64,000 bases of DNA, from positions 1,364,001 through 1,428,000 of the forward strand of contig NC_017033.1 of the NCBI RefSeq assembly GCF_000242255.2, in the 5' to 3' direction. Of the stretch, positions 57,170 through 64,000 are shown in pieces (positions within the stretch are counted from its first letter, which is position 1; each line of letters begins with the position of its first letter). The DNA is from Frateuria aurantia DSM 6220. GTDB taxonomy: Bacteria; Pseudomonadota; Gammaproteobacteria; Xanthomonadales; Rhodanobacteraceae. The notes under the pieces are model-generated. The model was not told the origin of the DNA and ran no database searches. It was given only the letters and a program-made list of their open reading frames with translations. Both the position numbers and the translations under genes were made by a program.

Positions 57170-59641
57170 ATGGCCTTCCGTCTAACACACGGTCGGCAGT
57201 GGCGTGTCGCCGTCACCGCTCTGACGTCCGGATGTTCTGGTGTGCGGCCGGTCGCTGGACAGCCGATCTCGGGTCGATCAGGACTCCGGTACTGCGTGGC
57301 GTGCAGCTTGTGGCTTTGCGCCTTGCTGGGGCCGGAACGAACCGGGGCCGAAGACCTGGAGGCCCTTCGGGAGCCGGACCGTCTCGATCTGCGCAGGCCG
57401 GTGCCGGGAAAGCTGTCCGGAGGCCTCGTCGCCACCTCCGTGGATCATGGGGCTGCAGGGCAAGACCTTGAGCGCATGATGATCAGGCATTCCTGGCAAG
57501 CCATGGTCTTCCTGGCGAATGACAAGGCGCTTCACGGAGATGGGGAGCAGCAGGCACCCCGGAGTGCGGCGGCAGAAACGTCAGGTCGCGGGCAGGAGGT
57601 GGTGGTCGACGCGCTGGCCGTGGCTGGCGCAGGCCAGTCTGACGGGGATCAGGGTGGTGAGGCGGGGGCGCGCAGTGTGGTGGATGGCAAGACCTTGCAG
57701 ACACGGTTTGCGGGTGATCCGCAGATGGCCTTGCGCAGCCTGCCCGGCGTGTTCACGCGGCAGAGCACTGACCAGCCCGGGATCGAGGTCAATATTCGCG
57801 GCCTGTCCGGTTACGGCAGGGTCAATGCCATGATCGACGGCGTGCCGCAGACCTTCAGGAATGTGGCCAGCCATGCCTCGTCCGGCGGCTCGCTGCTGTA
57901 TGTGCATCCCGAGCTGCTGGCCGATATCGAAGTCAGTCGTGGCGCCGTGGCCGGTGCGCAGGGCAGCGGCACCCTGGCAGGAACGGCCGATTTCCATACG
58001 CTTGAAGTCGCGGATTTCATCGCCGATGACAAGGATCACGGCGCGTTGATCCGTCTCAAGGCCGGCGACAACGGTCCGCGCTACAGTGGCGCCTTGGCCT
58101 GGGGGCAGCGCTGGAAGGGCTTGTGGGGCGGCGAGGGCCAGGTGGACACCGTCGCCGCACTGGCCTGGACCCGCACTGGCGTCTATCGGGCCGGCGGACG
58201 CGCCAGGATTCCTTCCGGGCCACAAGGGCAGGCCGCCGATGATGTGCCGAGAAGCGGGCTGGTGAAGCTGGATGCCAGGCTCGATGCCCGCCATGATCTG
58301 AAGCTGGGCGTGCGCTGGTATGGCAATCGCTTCGACAATTCCAGTTACGGCTGGAGCATCGACAATCGTACCTGGACCGCGGCCTATGCCTATATGCCGG
58401 ACAGCGATTGGCTGGATGTCGACGTGAAAGCCTGGCTCAATGACACCCGCTTGACCTACGTGGGATCCGGCGGCGGTTATGCCGGCCGTCGTACCGAGGA
58501 CAAGAATTACGGACTGAGCGCCGACAATCATATCCAGGTTGCATTGGGCGATACGTTGCAACTGCAGGCCCGGCAGGGCATTTCCTGGGACCGTGAGGAC
58601 TTCCAGACACATGCCCGCCGCGGCGGCAACCACCCCGGCGTGCTGGACAAGGCCAGCCTGTATGCCGACGCCGCGCTGGATATCGGGCGCTATGCCGTTT
58701 ATAGCGGCTTGCGGTATGACCGCTGGCGGCTGCACGGCTGGCGTGCGCCTTACGGTGCCGGCATGGGCGATTGCCCTGCGGAAGGCCGGGCCTGCGGCAA
58801 TGACTGGGTCACGCATGCCGCGGGTCAGTGGCTGCCCAGGATCGGTGTGCGCCTGAAACTGGGGTCGGCCTGGCAGATGCATCTGGAGTGGGCACATACC
58901 TTTCGGCCGCCGACCAGTCACGAAGCCTTTTTCGCGCTGGTGCCTTTCGGCGCCGGTGTCGGCAGCGGCATCGCCAACAACCTCGATCTGAAGCCGGAGC
59001 AGAGCCGGGGCTGGGACCTCGGGACCGATTACGCCGGACGAGGCCTGCTGCGGGACGACGACAGCCTGTCGTTTCATCTGGGCCTGTTCTTCAACAGCAT
59101 CAGCCACTACATCGTCAATGACTTTGTCGAGATACCCGGCTGGGGCGAGACCGCGATGTGGGTCAACCGGTCAGACCGTATCCGCAATCGCGGGCTTGAG
59201 GCGGAGGGAAGCTACGATGCCGGATCGACCTATGCCCGCTTCAGCTTTTCGGCCACCCATACCGGTCAGCCGCTGGGCGATGGCACTGGTGCCGGCAATG
59301 GTGAAAGTACGCTGTTGCCGGCGAGGGTGGCGAGCCTGGATCTGGGCATGCGGCTGCTGGGCCGCAGACTGGATCTCGGTGTGCAGGGCCGGTATGTCGG
59401 CAAGGGGCGGGAAGCCGTCTATGACTGGTACAGTTTCGTGAACACCTGGGGCCGCACCAAGGCTTATACCCTGGTCGATATGCACGGCAGCTATGCGCTG
59501 AGCCGGAACAGCCGCCTCTTTTTCACCATCGAGAACCTGGCGGATCGTCGCTACGGTTATGCCGGGTCGGGATACAACACCTTTGTCGAGCAGTACGGTC
59601 GTGGCCGCAGTCTGATCATCGGTTTCAGCGGCAGGTTCTGA
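57170..59641 (+). CDS. TonB-dependent receptor, HasR-like, second copy
   Basis: An outer-membrane receptor of the hemoglobin/hemophore type. The start is uncertain: ATG 57170 (823 residues), GTG 57242, or farther upstream. A hydrophobic segment (YCVACSLWLCALLG, ending ERTGA) looks like a signal peptide. A stretch that would be the STN domain is only weakly recognisable. A TonB-box-like QEVVVDALAV is followed by a plug with VNIRGLSGYGRVNAMIDGVP, LLADIEVSRGAVAGAQGSGT and LAGTADFHTLEVADFI, very HasR-like. The barrel ends LIIGFSGRF. No sigma/anti-sigma pair accompanies it. Confidence 0.85.
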   Translation: MAFRLTHGRQWRVAVTALTSGCSGVRPVAGQPISGRSGLRYCVACSLWLCALLGPERTGAEDLEALREPDRLDLRRPVPGKLSGGLVATSVDHGAAGQDLERMMIRHSWQAMVFLANDKALHGDGEQQAPRSAAAETSGRGQEVVVDALAVAGAGQSDGDQGGEAGARSVVDGKTLQTRFAGDPQMALRSLPGVFTRQSTDQPGIEVNIRGLSGYGRVNAMIDGVPQTFRNVASHASSGGSLLYVHPELLADIEVSRGAVAGAQGSGTLAGTADFHTLEVADFIADDKDHGALIRLKAGDNGPRYSGALAWGQRWKGLWGGEGQVDTVAALAWTRTGVYRAGGRARIPSGPQGQAADDVPRSGLVKLDARLDARHDLKLGVRWYGNRFDNSSYGWSIDNRTWTAAYAYMPDSDWLDVDVKAWLNDTRLTYVGSGGGYAGRRTEDKNYGLSADNHIQVALGDTLQLQARQGISWDREDFQTHARRGGNHPGVLDKASLYADAALDIGRYAVYSGLRYDRWRLHGWRAPYGAGMGDCPAEGRACGNDWVTHAAGQWLPRIGVRLKLGSAWQMHLEWAHTFRPPTSHEAFFALVPFGAGVGSGIANNLDLKPEQSRGWDLGTDYAGRGLLRDDDSLSFHLGLFFNSISHYIVNDFVEIPGWGETAMWVNRSDRIRNRGLEAEGSYDAGSTYARFSFSATHTGQPLGDGTGAGNGESTLLPARVASLDLGMRLLGRRLDLGVQGRYVGKGREAVYDWYSFVNTWGRTKAYTLVDMHGSYALSRNSRLFFTIENLADRRYGYAGSGYNTFVEQYGRGRSLIIGFSGRF

Positions 59642-59891
59642 ACGGGCCGGGTATGCGGGATCCTCTTCGTGTACGGATCGTGCGGCGAGCGCAGACTCAC
59701 GTGCCTTTTATGGACTCGTGGCAGGAGCATCGCGGCCAGTCCTTCAAAATAAATCGTATCAGGCTGCAGGAAAGCGGAAGGCGCTCGATCAGATCGATGT
59801 TCCTGAGATACCTGTACGGTGTGCGCTCGGAGCCCTCGGGTCACGCCTTTCATTCGGAGACGGTGCTCACCACGGCCGTCGAGGGATCGCC

Positions 59892-60257
59892 ATGACATGG
59901 ACGTATCATCAGGCCAGCGGAAACCTGTTTCGAGCAGGTCGTTATGTCGACAAGGGCTGCTCCGGATCGGGCGTGGTGAAAAATCATCCCGAGCAACAGG
60001 CACTTGCCGATCAAGGACCGATTCCGCGTGGCAGCTATGTGATTCAGGCTCCTGTGACGCATCCTGTAACTTGACCCATGACACTGCGTCTTGTAGCGGA
60101 GCCGATGACCCGTACGTTTGGACGTACGGGATTCATGATCCATGGCGATGGCAGTGATCACCCTGGACGGGCATCCACAGGCTGCGTGGTGCTGCGATTG
60201 TCTACTCGGCGCCTGATCTGGAGCAGTGGCGATCATTCGCTGGAGGTCGTGCCATGA
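59892..60257 (+). pseudogene. Tlde1-type (DUF2778) L,D-transpeptidase effector gene interrupted by an in-frame TGA
   Basis: Reading through the TGA at 60072-60074 gives a 121-codon protein colinear with the intact effector at 61272-61637. The N-terminal half is MTWTYHQASGNLFRAGRYVD...GPIPRGSYVIQAP; after the stop come PMTLRLV, GRTGFMIHGDGSDHPG and STGCVVL, then SSGDHSLEVVP. The catalytic His and Cys region is therefore still encoded. The TGA occupies the place of the conserved Gly in YTGPKSLRL of the intact copy, so a single GGA-to-TGA change explains it. Its TGA at the true end overlaps the following immunity gene as ATGA. Confidence 0.8.
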
Positions 60258-60631
60258 AACAGGGAGGGCGATGGGCGGCATGGGTCGCCTTGGCTTGGGT
60301 GGGGCTTGCCCAGGCCAGTGACAGGGATGGACCTGACTGCGCCAGTTGGCCTACGAATATGGCGGAGGTGCAGTTGCAAAACCTGGGACTGTTGAATCTT
60401 GCCCAGGTCGATCTTTCAGGGATCAAGGCCGAGCGGTTGACTTCCCAGTCCTCGGGGCATGATGACTACGGCAAAGTCATATATCGCCAGATCCACGATA
60501 TCCGCTTTCCCTTGAAAGACGGCCGAGAGGTCTGTGTGGTGACAGACAGCAAGTCATTGGACACCGAGTGCTCGATCGGCACAGTCGACGTGTATGTCGT
60601 TTCGCGGATGATTGATGGATCCAGACCTTGA
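60254..60631 (+). CDS. Secreted small protein, putative immunity protein for the DUF2778 effector
   Basis: 125 residues with a signal peptide (WAAWVALAWVGLAQA, cleavage before SDRDG). The mature part has DCASWPTNMAEVQLQNLGLLN, GKVIYRQIHDIRFPLKDGREV, TECSIGTVDVYVVS. Small periplasmic proteins with the same CxSWPTNMA and VDVYVVS pattern are, from memory, commonly encoded next to DUF2778 genes. The start overlaps the effector stop (ATGA), the normal effector-immunity coupling. A periplasmic location fits protection against a cell-wall enzyme. Function is inferred from context. Confidence 0.7.
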   Translation: MKQGGRWAAWVALAWVGLAQASDRDGPDCASWPTNMAEVQLQNLGLLNLAQVDLSGIKAERLTSQSSGHDDYGKVIYRQIHDIRFPLKDGREVCVVTDSKSLDTECSIGTVDVYVVSRMIDGSRP

Positions 60632-60759
60632 TGTGTCCGGCAGATATCGAGCGGACCCAGCCTGTCCCCGAGCCGAGCCGAGCCGGGGCGTGGCTTGCTT
60701 GCTCTGGAAGCGTGGCCTGCCGGCGTGGCCGATGGATGGACACATCAGCGCGACAAGCA

Positions 60760-61272
60760 TCAGTACCTCAGAACTTGCAGGCAGCGCTCTCTGGCTTGCT
60801 GCAGCCCTGTATCCCGCACCTCGCTTACCGCCCGGATCGCACGACGCTGATAGGACTTGATGTCTTTCACGCTGTCTTCAATAAACGGGATCGAGCAGAC
60901 GCGCTCCACGCCCAGCGGTCCTGAACGCTTGCTCAGCACGGCCAGTACCGCGACCGGCTGCAGCGGCAATGCATAAGCGAGAGCTATCGACAGTCCTTCG
61001 GAAGTGCCTGCATCTGTACCGGCAGCCAGTTTGGGGGCGAGGGCGATCCAGTCGGTCTCGCCACGCTCCAGATGGGACAAAACGGCTCCCTCGAAGTGGT
61101 CACCATAGCTTTGCACGACATCGCGGGCCGGCTCCTCGGCCAGACGTCGGGCAAGCTGTTGCGCCGGCCGTTGCGAGGCATTCGCTGTTGTCGTGATCTG
61201 TCCGGCAGCAGCTTCCAAAGGACATGCAAAACTCAGCCCGATGGCGAGCATGAAGGTGGGCAGACGTGTCAT
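60760..61272 (-). CDS. Periplasmic protein, putative immunity protein for the intact Tlde1-type effector
   Basis: 170 residues with a Sec signal peptide (FMLAIGLSFACPLEAAAG). The mature protein is mostly helical-looking (AQQLARRLAEEPARDVVQSYGDHF, KDIKSYQRRAIRAVSEVRDTGLQQARERCLQVLRY) and holds two Cys (VERVCSIPF and ERCLQ) that could pair. Its ATG shares one base with the effector stop (TGATG). It has no visible similarity to the 125-residue protein next to the broken copy. Immunity function is inferred from position, secretion and coupling only. Confidence 0.65.
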   Translation of the reverse strand: MTRLPTFMLAIGLSFACPLEAAAGQITTTANASQRPAQQLARRLAEEPARDVVQSYGDHFEGAVLSHLERGETDWIALAPKLAAGTDAGTSEGLSIALAYALPLQPVAVLAVLSKRSGPLGVERVCSIPFIEDSVKDIKSYQRRAIRAVSEVRDTGLQQARERCLQVLRY

Positions 61273-61637
61273 CAGCGCAGGACCTCCAGTTCATGATCAC
61301 CGCTGTTCCAGATGCGTTCGCGCAGTTGCGGTCCCAGAACAATGCAGCCATTCGATGCATGTCCCGGATGCGTCAGGCTGTCCCCATGAATGAGAAAGCC
61401 CGAACGCCCATGAGTCCGAGTGCCTCGATGCGGTATCAGGCGTAGTGACTTGGGGCCGGTATATGGACTCAAGTGAGGGGCCTGAATGCTGTACTTTCCG
61501 CGAGGGATGGGGCCGGAGCCGACATGCGATTCACTGCCCGGTTGATCGCGATCATTTCCTTTTCCGGAATACCCCTTGGCGATATATTTGCCGTCATGGT
61601 AAAGCTTTCCATTGGATTGATGGTATTGCCAAGCCAT
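61272..61637 (-). CDS. Type VI secretion L,D-transpeptidase effector, Tlde1/DUF2778 family
   Basis: 121 residues from the ATG at 61637, which has CGGAG 10 nt upstream; the frame is open to 61751 but the family begins MAWQYHQSNGKLYHDGKYI. The signature is complete: GYSGKG, GPIPRGKYSIQAP, YTGPKSLRLIPH, SGFLIHGDSLTHPGHASNGCIVL with the catalytic His and Cys, and NSGDHELEV at the end. The Tlde1 family, delivered by T6SS, attacks peptidoglycan tetrapeptides by carboxypeptidase and D-amino-acid exchange activity. No VgrG, Hcp, PAAR or chaperone gene is in the window, so delivery components must be elsewhere. Confidence 0.85.
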   Translation of the reverse strand: MAWQYHQSNGKLYHDGKYIAKGYSGKGNDRDQPGSESHVGSGPIPRGKYSIQAPHLSPYTGPKSLRLIPHRGTRTHGRSGFLIHGDSLTHPGHASNGCIVLGPQLRERIWNSGDHELEVLR

Positions 61638-61882
61638 CAGTGTGCGCTCCGTTGCCAGTGGTGATATGGATGGGCGTCCATGGCTATGGGGTGGCATGTT
61701 ATAGAGAACAGCCCTTGCAGGTGGCTTGGTAGCTAAAATCGGCGATTCCATGCCAGGGGAATCACATTGATCCGCTTCGGATGGGCAAGAGATGAAGTTT
61801 TACGCCTTCGATCGTGAAGGATGCTCTGACTGGATGGCTTTGTGCGCCATTTGGCCATCCATGGAAACGCATCTGGAAACTG

Positions 61883-62125
61883 CTATGTAGCAGTTATGGA
61901 CTCTGCCGGCTCAGCGAGATCAAGGGCTGCGATGGCTACAGAGACTTGTGCCTGCTTTCCCGTCGCCTTCTCCACCAGCGCCAGCAGGCTCTGCTGGCGC
62001 TGGTGGAGAATCTCATCGAAATCGTCGGCGCGCAGCGCATCTACCGGAATACGGTGACTGGTCAGCAAGGCAATCACTGCCACATTGTCCAGCTGTACCT
62101 GCTTGTGATTCTGCAGGTCCGGCAC
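61883..62125 (-). CDS. Hypothetical short protein or gene remnant
   Basis: 80 residues from a GTG: QVQLDNVAVIALLTSHRIPVDALRA followed by DDFDEILHQRQQSLLALVEK. The codon pattern is reasonable and the helix-rich ending resembles the C-terminal tail of larger proteins, so this may be a fragment. There is no clear ribosome binding site and no recognised family. It contains a perfect 20-bp inverted repeat. The rest of the gap 61638-62167 shows nothing else. Confidence 0.35.
   Translation of the reverse strand: MPDLQNHKQVQLDNVAVIALLTSHRIPVDALRADDFDEILHQRQQSLLALVEKATGKQAQVSVAIAALDLAEPAESITAT
61968..62010. repeat. Perfect 20-bp inverted repeat with 3-nt loop
   Basis: Arms 61968-61987 and 61991-62010 are exact reverse complements separated by GCT. 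It is inside the short minus-strand frame 61883-62125 (codons for LHQRQQSLLALVEK). There is no T tract, so not a simple terminator. Confidence 0.85.
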
Positions 62126-62167
62126 CTACACCTGTATTGATATGGAAGTCTCGAGTCGGCCTAGCGG

Positions 62168-62791
62168 TCAGGGACTGCGTCGGCTCGGTTTTGCTGGCCG
62201 TTGATCGCTCACTTGCAGAGCGCGCCCAGGATTGCTGAAGCCATCGATAAACAGGTGGGTCAGATGGCGGACCCTGCTCAGGCTGCCGCCAGCCTGTTCA
62301 ACGGCAAGTGATATCGCCATCACCACGCACACCAGGTCGTCCAGCAAGACATCCTGGCGCAGTACGTCGGCATCCTGGGCACGTTTCAGCTGGCGGGTCG
62401 CTTCCTGCTGGCTGGCATGACAGCCGGGCGTACCGCTTTGCAAGACCGCGCCCAACGAGGCGGCCAGTCCGCGGTAGTGACAGGTGTGGATCACCAGCTC
62501 CTCCATAAACTGTCGGATCGACTGGTCGGGCGGCATGCTCTGATCCCGGGCACGGCTGGCCTCGGCCAAGGCCAGCAGACGTTCGTCGCTCATCGCGGCC
62601 AGCAAGGCCTCGCGGGTAGGGAAGCGGCGATAGAGCGTGCCAATGCCGACCTTGGCACGTTTGGCCACTTCGTCGAGCGAGGCATCCGCTCCGCGTTCGA
62701 GGAACAGGCTCTCGGCCGCGATCAGAATGCGCTCGCGATTGCGGGCAGCATCGGCGCGCAAGGCTTGGGCGGGGGAGGGATCTGCTGTCAT
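62168..62791 (-). CDS. TetR-family transcriptional regulator
   Basis: 207 residues from the ATG at 62791. The N-terminal helix-turn-helix of the TetR class is clear: NRERILIAAESLFLERGADASLDEVAKRAKVGIGTLYRRFPTREALLAAM (about residues 18-67). The C-terminal ligand domain is of the SbtR-like type (QFMEELVIHTCHYRGLAASLG). It is divergent from an SDR gene with two palindromes between them, so it probably represses itself and the SDR. A GTG at 62851 upstream is less likely because it would place the operator inside the gene. Confidence 0.92.
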   Translation of the reverse strand: MTADPSPAQALRADAARNRERILIAAESLFLERGADASLDEVAKRAKVGIGTLYRRFPTREALLAAMSDERLLALAEASRARDQSMPPDQSIRQFMEELVIHTCHYRGLAASLGAVLQSGTPGCHASQQEATRQLKRAQDADVLRQDVLLDDLVCVVMAISLAVEQAGGSLSRVRHLTHLFIDGFSNPGRALQVSDQRPAKPSRRSP

Positions 62792-62797
62792 CGGTGT

Positions 62798-62816
62798 ATC
62801 CACTTGTAAAGTGGAT
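62798..62816. promoter_or_regulatory. TetR operator, proximal palindrome
   Basis: 8-bp arms (ATCCACTT at 62798-62805 and AAGTGGAT at 62809-62816) around GTA. The half site CCACTT recurs in the second palindrome, which supports a common binding protein. Confidence 0.7.
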
Positions 62817-62832
62817 GCTACCTCCATATAGT
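62804..62832 (+). promoter_or_regulatory. Sigma-70 promoter of the SDR gene
   Basis: A -35 TTGTAA at 62804-62809 and a -10 TATAGT at 62827-62832 are separated by 17 nt. The -35 lies in the first palindrome and the -10 at the edge of the second, so bound repressor would block polymerase. AAGGG at 62857-62861 serves as ribosome binding site. Confidence 0.7.
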
Positions 62833-62857
62833 AAGTGGAGCAATGCTCCACTTACTA
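62829..62857. promoter_or_regulatory. TetR operator, distal palindrome
   Basis: 14-bp perfect arms (62829-62842 and 62844-62857) around one central A. They contain the same CCACTT half site as the proximal operator. The site overlaps the -10 and the transcription start region of the SDR gene. Confidence 0.75.
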
Positions 62858-62870
62858 AGGGTTTATCCAG

Positions 62871-63614
62871 ATGCGATTCAAAGACAAGATTGTGGCGATC
62901 ACTGGTGGCAGTGACGGCATCGGACTGGCGACCGCCAAGGCCTTTGCCGCCGAAGGGGCGAGCGTCTATATCACCGGCCGCAGCCAGGAACGGCTGGATG
63001 CGGCGGTAGCGTTGATCGGCCATGGTGCCGTGGCCGTGCAGGGTGACGCGGCTCGCCCAGGTGATCTGGACAGGCTCTATACCCAGATCCAATGCGATCA
63101 CGGCAGGCTGGATGTGGTCTTTGCCAATGCGGGAATCTCGGAGCTGGAGCCGCGGCCGCTAGGCACGATCACCGATGACGGCTTCGAGCAGATTTTTGGC
63201 CTGAATGTCCGTGGTGTGCTGCATACGGTGCAAAAGGCGCTACCCTTGCTGGTGGATGGAGCCGCGGTGGTGATCAATGGTTCCGTGGCTGGCAGCAAGG
63301 GGTTTCCCGGGCAATCGCTGTACAACGCCAGCAAGGCGGCGGTGCGTTCGTTTGCGCGGACCTGGACTAGCGAACTCAAAGACCGGGGCATTCGCGTGAA
63401 TATGGTATCGCCCAGCGGTACCGAGACCCGGCCGATGCGGGCATTCCTCGAGGCGCGACCGGGCGTGGAAGATATGCTGAAGCAGCTCGTGCCCCTGGGG
63501 CGCCTGGGACAGCCGGATGAGATCGCCCGTGCAGTGCTGTTTCTTGCTTCCACGGACAGCAGCTATGTTGCAGGTGTCGAACTGTTTGTAGATGGCGGGG
63601 CACTGGCCGTATAA
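62871..63614 (+). CDS. SDR family oxidoreductase
   Basis: 247 residues, the classical SDR size. Cofactor motif VAITGGSDGIGLATAKAFA, then FANAGISELEPRPLG (NAG), a Ser at VVINGSVAGSKGFPGQSLYNASKAAVRSF with Tyr-x3-Lys, and C-terminal YVAGVELFVDGGALAV. This is the pattern of 3-oxoacyl-ACP-reductase-like enzymes that TetR pairs often control in response to small electrophiles or quinones. The substrate is not identifiable. It is regulated by the divergent TetR gene through the palindromes in between. Confidence 0.9.
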   Translation: MRFKDKIVAITGGSDGIGLATAKAFAAEGASVYITGRSQERLDAAVALIGHGAVAVQGDAARPGDLDRLYTQIQCDHGRLDVVFANAGISELEPRPLGTITDDGFEQIFGLNVRGVLHTVQKALPLLVDGAAVVINGSVAGSKGFPGQSLYNASKAAVRSFARTWTSELKDRGIRVNMVSPSGTETRPMRAFLEARPGVEDMLKQLVPLGRLGQPDEIARAVLFLASTDSSYVAGVELFVDGGALAV

Positions 63615-63673
63615 GCGCCTTCATCCATGGAGCGATGGCCTGATGCCACCATCGTCAACCGGAGGAGGGTTCA

Positions 63674-64000
63674 TTACCTTCTTTCCGGTTGCGAAGCCAT
63701 GAGGCCGGGCGGGTCGACTTGAGCTTGGGTTACATGCTCCAGTGCCTCGCTATGGTAGAGGTCCAGGCATTTCATCAGGTCGAATCGAAGTCCGTGTACC
63801 TGCCAGGCGGTGATGGGGTCGAAGTAGTCGCGCTGCAGATATTCATCGATCAGCAGAAAAATCTCGCGCTTCGTGGCGGGCTTGGCATCGTGCGCGGACT
63901 GGCGCAGCATCTCGGCGCTGCGGCCTGCATCTTTTGCCGGCTGGGCCTCATGTCGGTAGGCCTCGGCGATGCACATGGCCAGCACCATGTCCTTGAAATT
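63674..64000 (-). CDS. Probable Tai4-type T6SS amidase immunity protein, C-terminal part (cut by window edge)
   Basis: The frame is open to the window edge, with NFKDMVLAMCIAEAYRHEAQ as the first visible residues; the ATG at 63988 is therefore probably internal. The later LIDEYLQRDY and GLRFDLMKCLDLYHSEALEH segments resemble the Tai4 family, small periplasmic inhibitors of Tae4 amidases. The two Cys match the conserved pair of that family. The signal peptide and any Tae4 gene would lie beyond position 64000. The assignment is by pattern memory and is moderate. Confidence 0.55.
   Translation of the reverse strand, partial: NFKDMVLAMCIAEAYRHEAQPAKDAGRSAEMLRQSAHDAKPATKREIFLLIDEYLQRDYFDPITAWQVHGLRFDLMKCLDLYHSEALEHVTQAQVDPPGLMASQPERR

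Overview
The window is a high-G+C gammaproteobacterial chromosome segment. The order kdsD-kdsC-lptC-lptA-lptB-rpoN, ibaG-murA and recC-recB-recD is typical of the class. I infer a member of the Xanthomonadales, perhaps Rhodanobacteraceae, but no rRNA or species-level marker is present. No tRNA, rRNA, CRISPR array, insertion sequence or prophage was seen.

Layout. (1) 1-7.6 kb: envelope housekeeping genes (rpoN 5' part, the LptB/A/C and KdsC/D lipopolysaccharide genes, ibaG, murA with a strong terminator) and a ClC-type chloride channel. (2) 8.0-17.1 kb: the RecBCD recombination complex, read right to left with ATGA overlaps. (3) 17.4-42.9 kb: a nearly complete cobalamin (vitamin B12) locus. 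It holds a cobalt permease, CobW, cobaltochelatase CobN with ChlI/ChlD-type partners, cobG-H-I-J on the minus strand, an eleven-gene plus-strand run cobL-cbiD-cobK-cobM-cobD-cobC-cobQ-cobU-cobT-cobC(phosphatase)-cobS, and bluB-cobB-cobO-cobE on the minus strand. CobG and CobN mark the aerobic route, while CbiD and a CbiG-CobJ fusion come from the anaerobic toolkit; this is the Pseudomonas aeruginosa-like arrangement. (4) 43.1-46.6 kb: an SDR oxidoreductase, an EamA exporter and a one-domain malic enzyme. (5) 47.3-59.6 kb: iron/heme uptake. One TonB-dependent receptor stands alone; a HasI/HasS/HasR/HasB-like unit (ECF sigma, anti-sigma, receptor, TonB) lies behind a Fur box; and a second HasR-like receptor follows. 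(6) 59.9-64 kb: an accessory region of visibly lower G+C with two convergent type VI L,D-transpeptidase effector/immunity cassettes (DUF2778/Tlde1 type), one broken by an in-frame TGA, a TetR/SDR divergent pair with palindromic operators, and a probable Tai4-type immunity gene cut by the window edge.

The most notable signal is at 24437-24499. The ChlI-like ATPase frame ends just after a canonical -1 slippery heptamer (C CCA AAA). A 12-bp stem enclosing a further 7-bp hairpin follows 4 nt later, and the -1 frame runs directly into the von Willebrand A (ChlD) domain, which has no ordinary start codon. One gene therefore probably makes both the small and the medium cobaltochelatase subunits by programmed frameshifting. 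This mechanism has been proposed for chlD genes of B12 producers; here the complete signal can be read directly.
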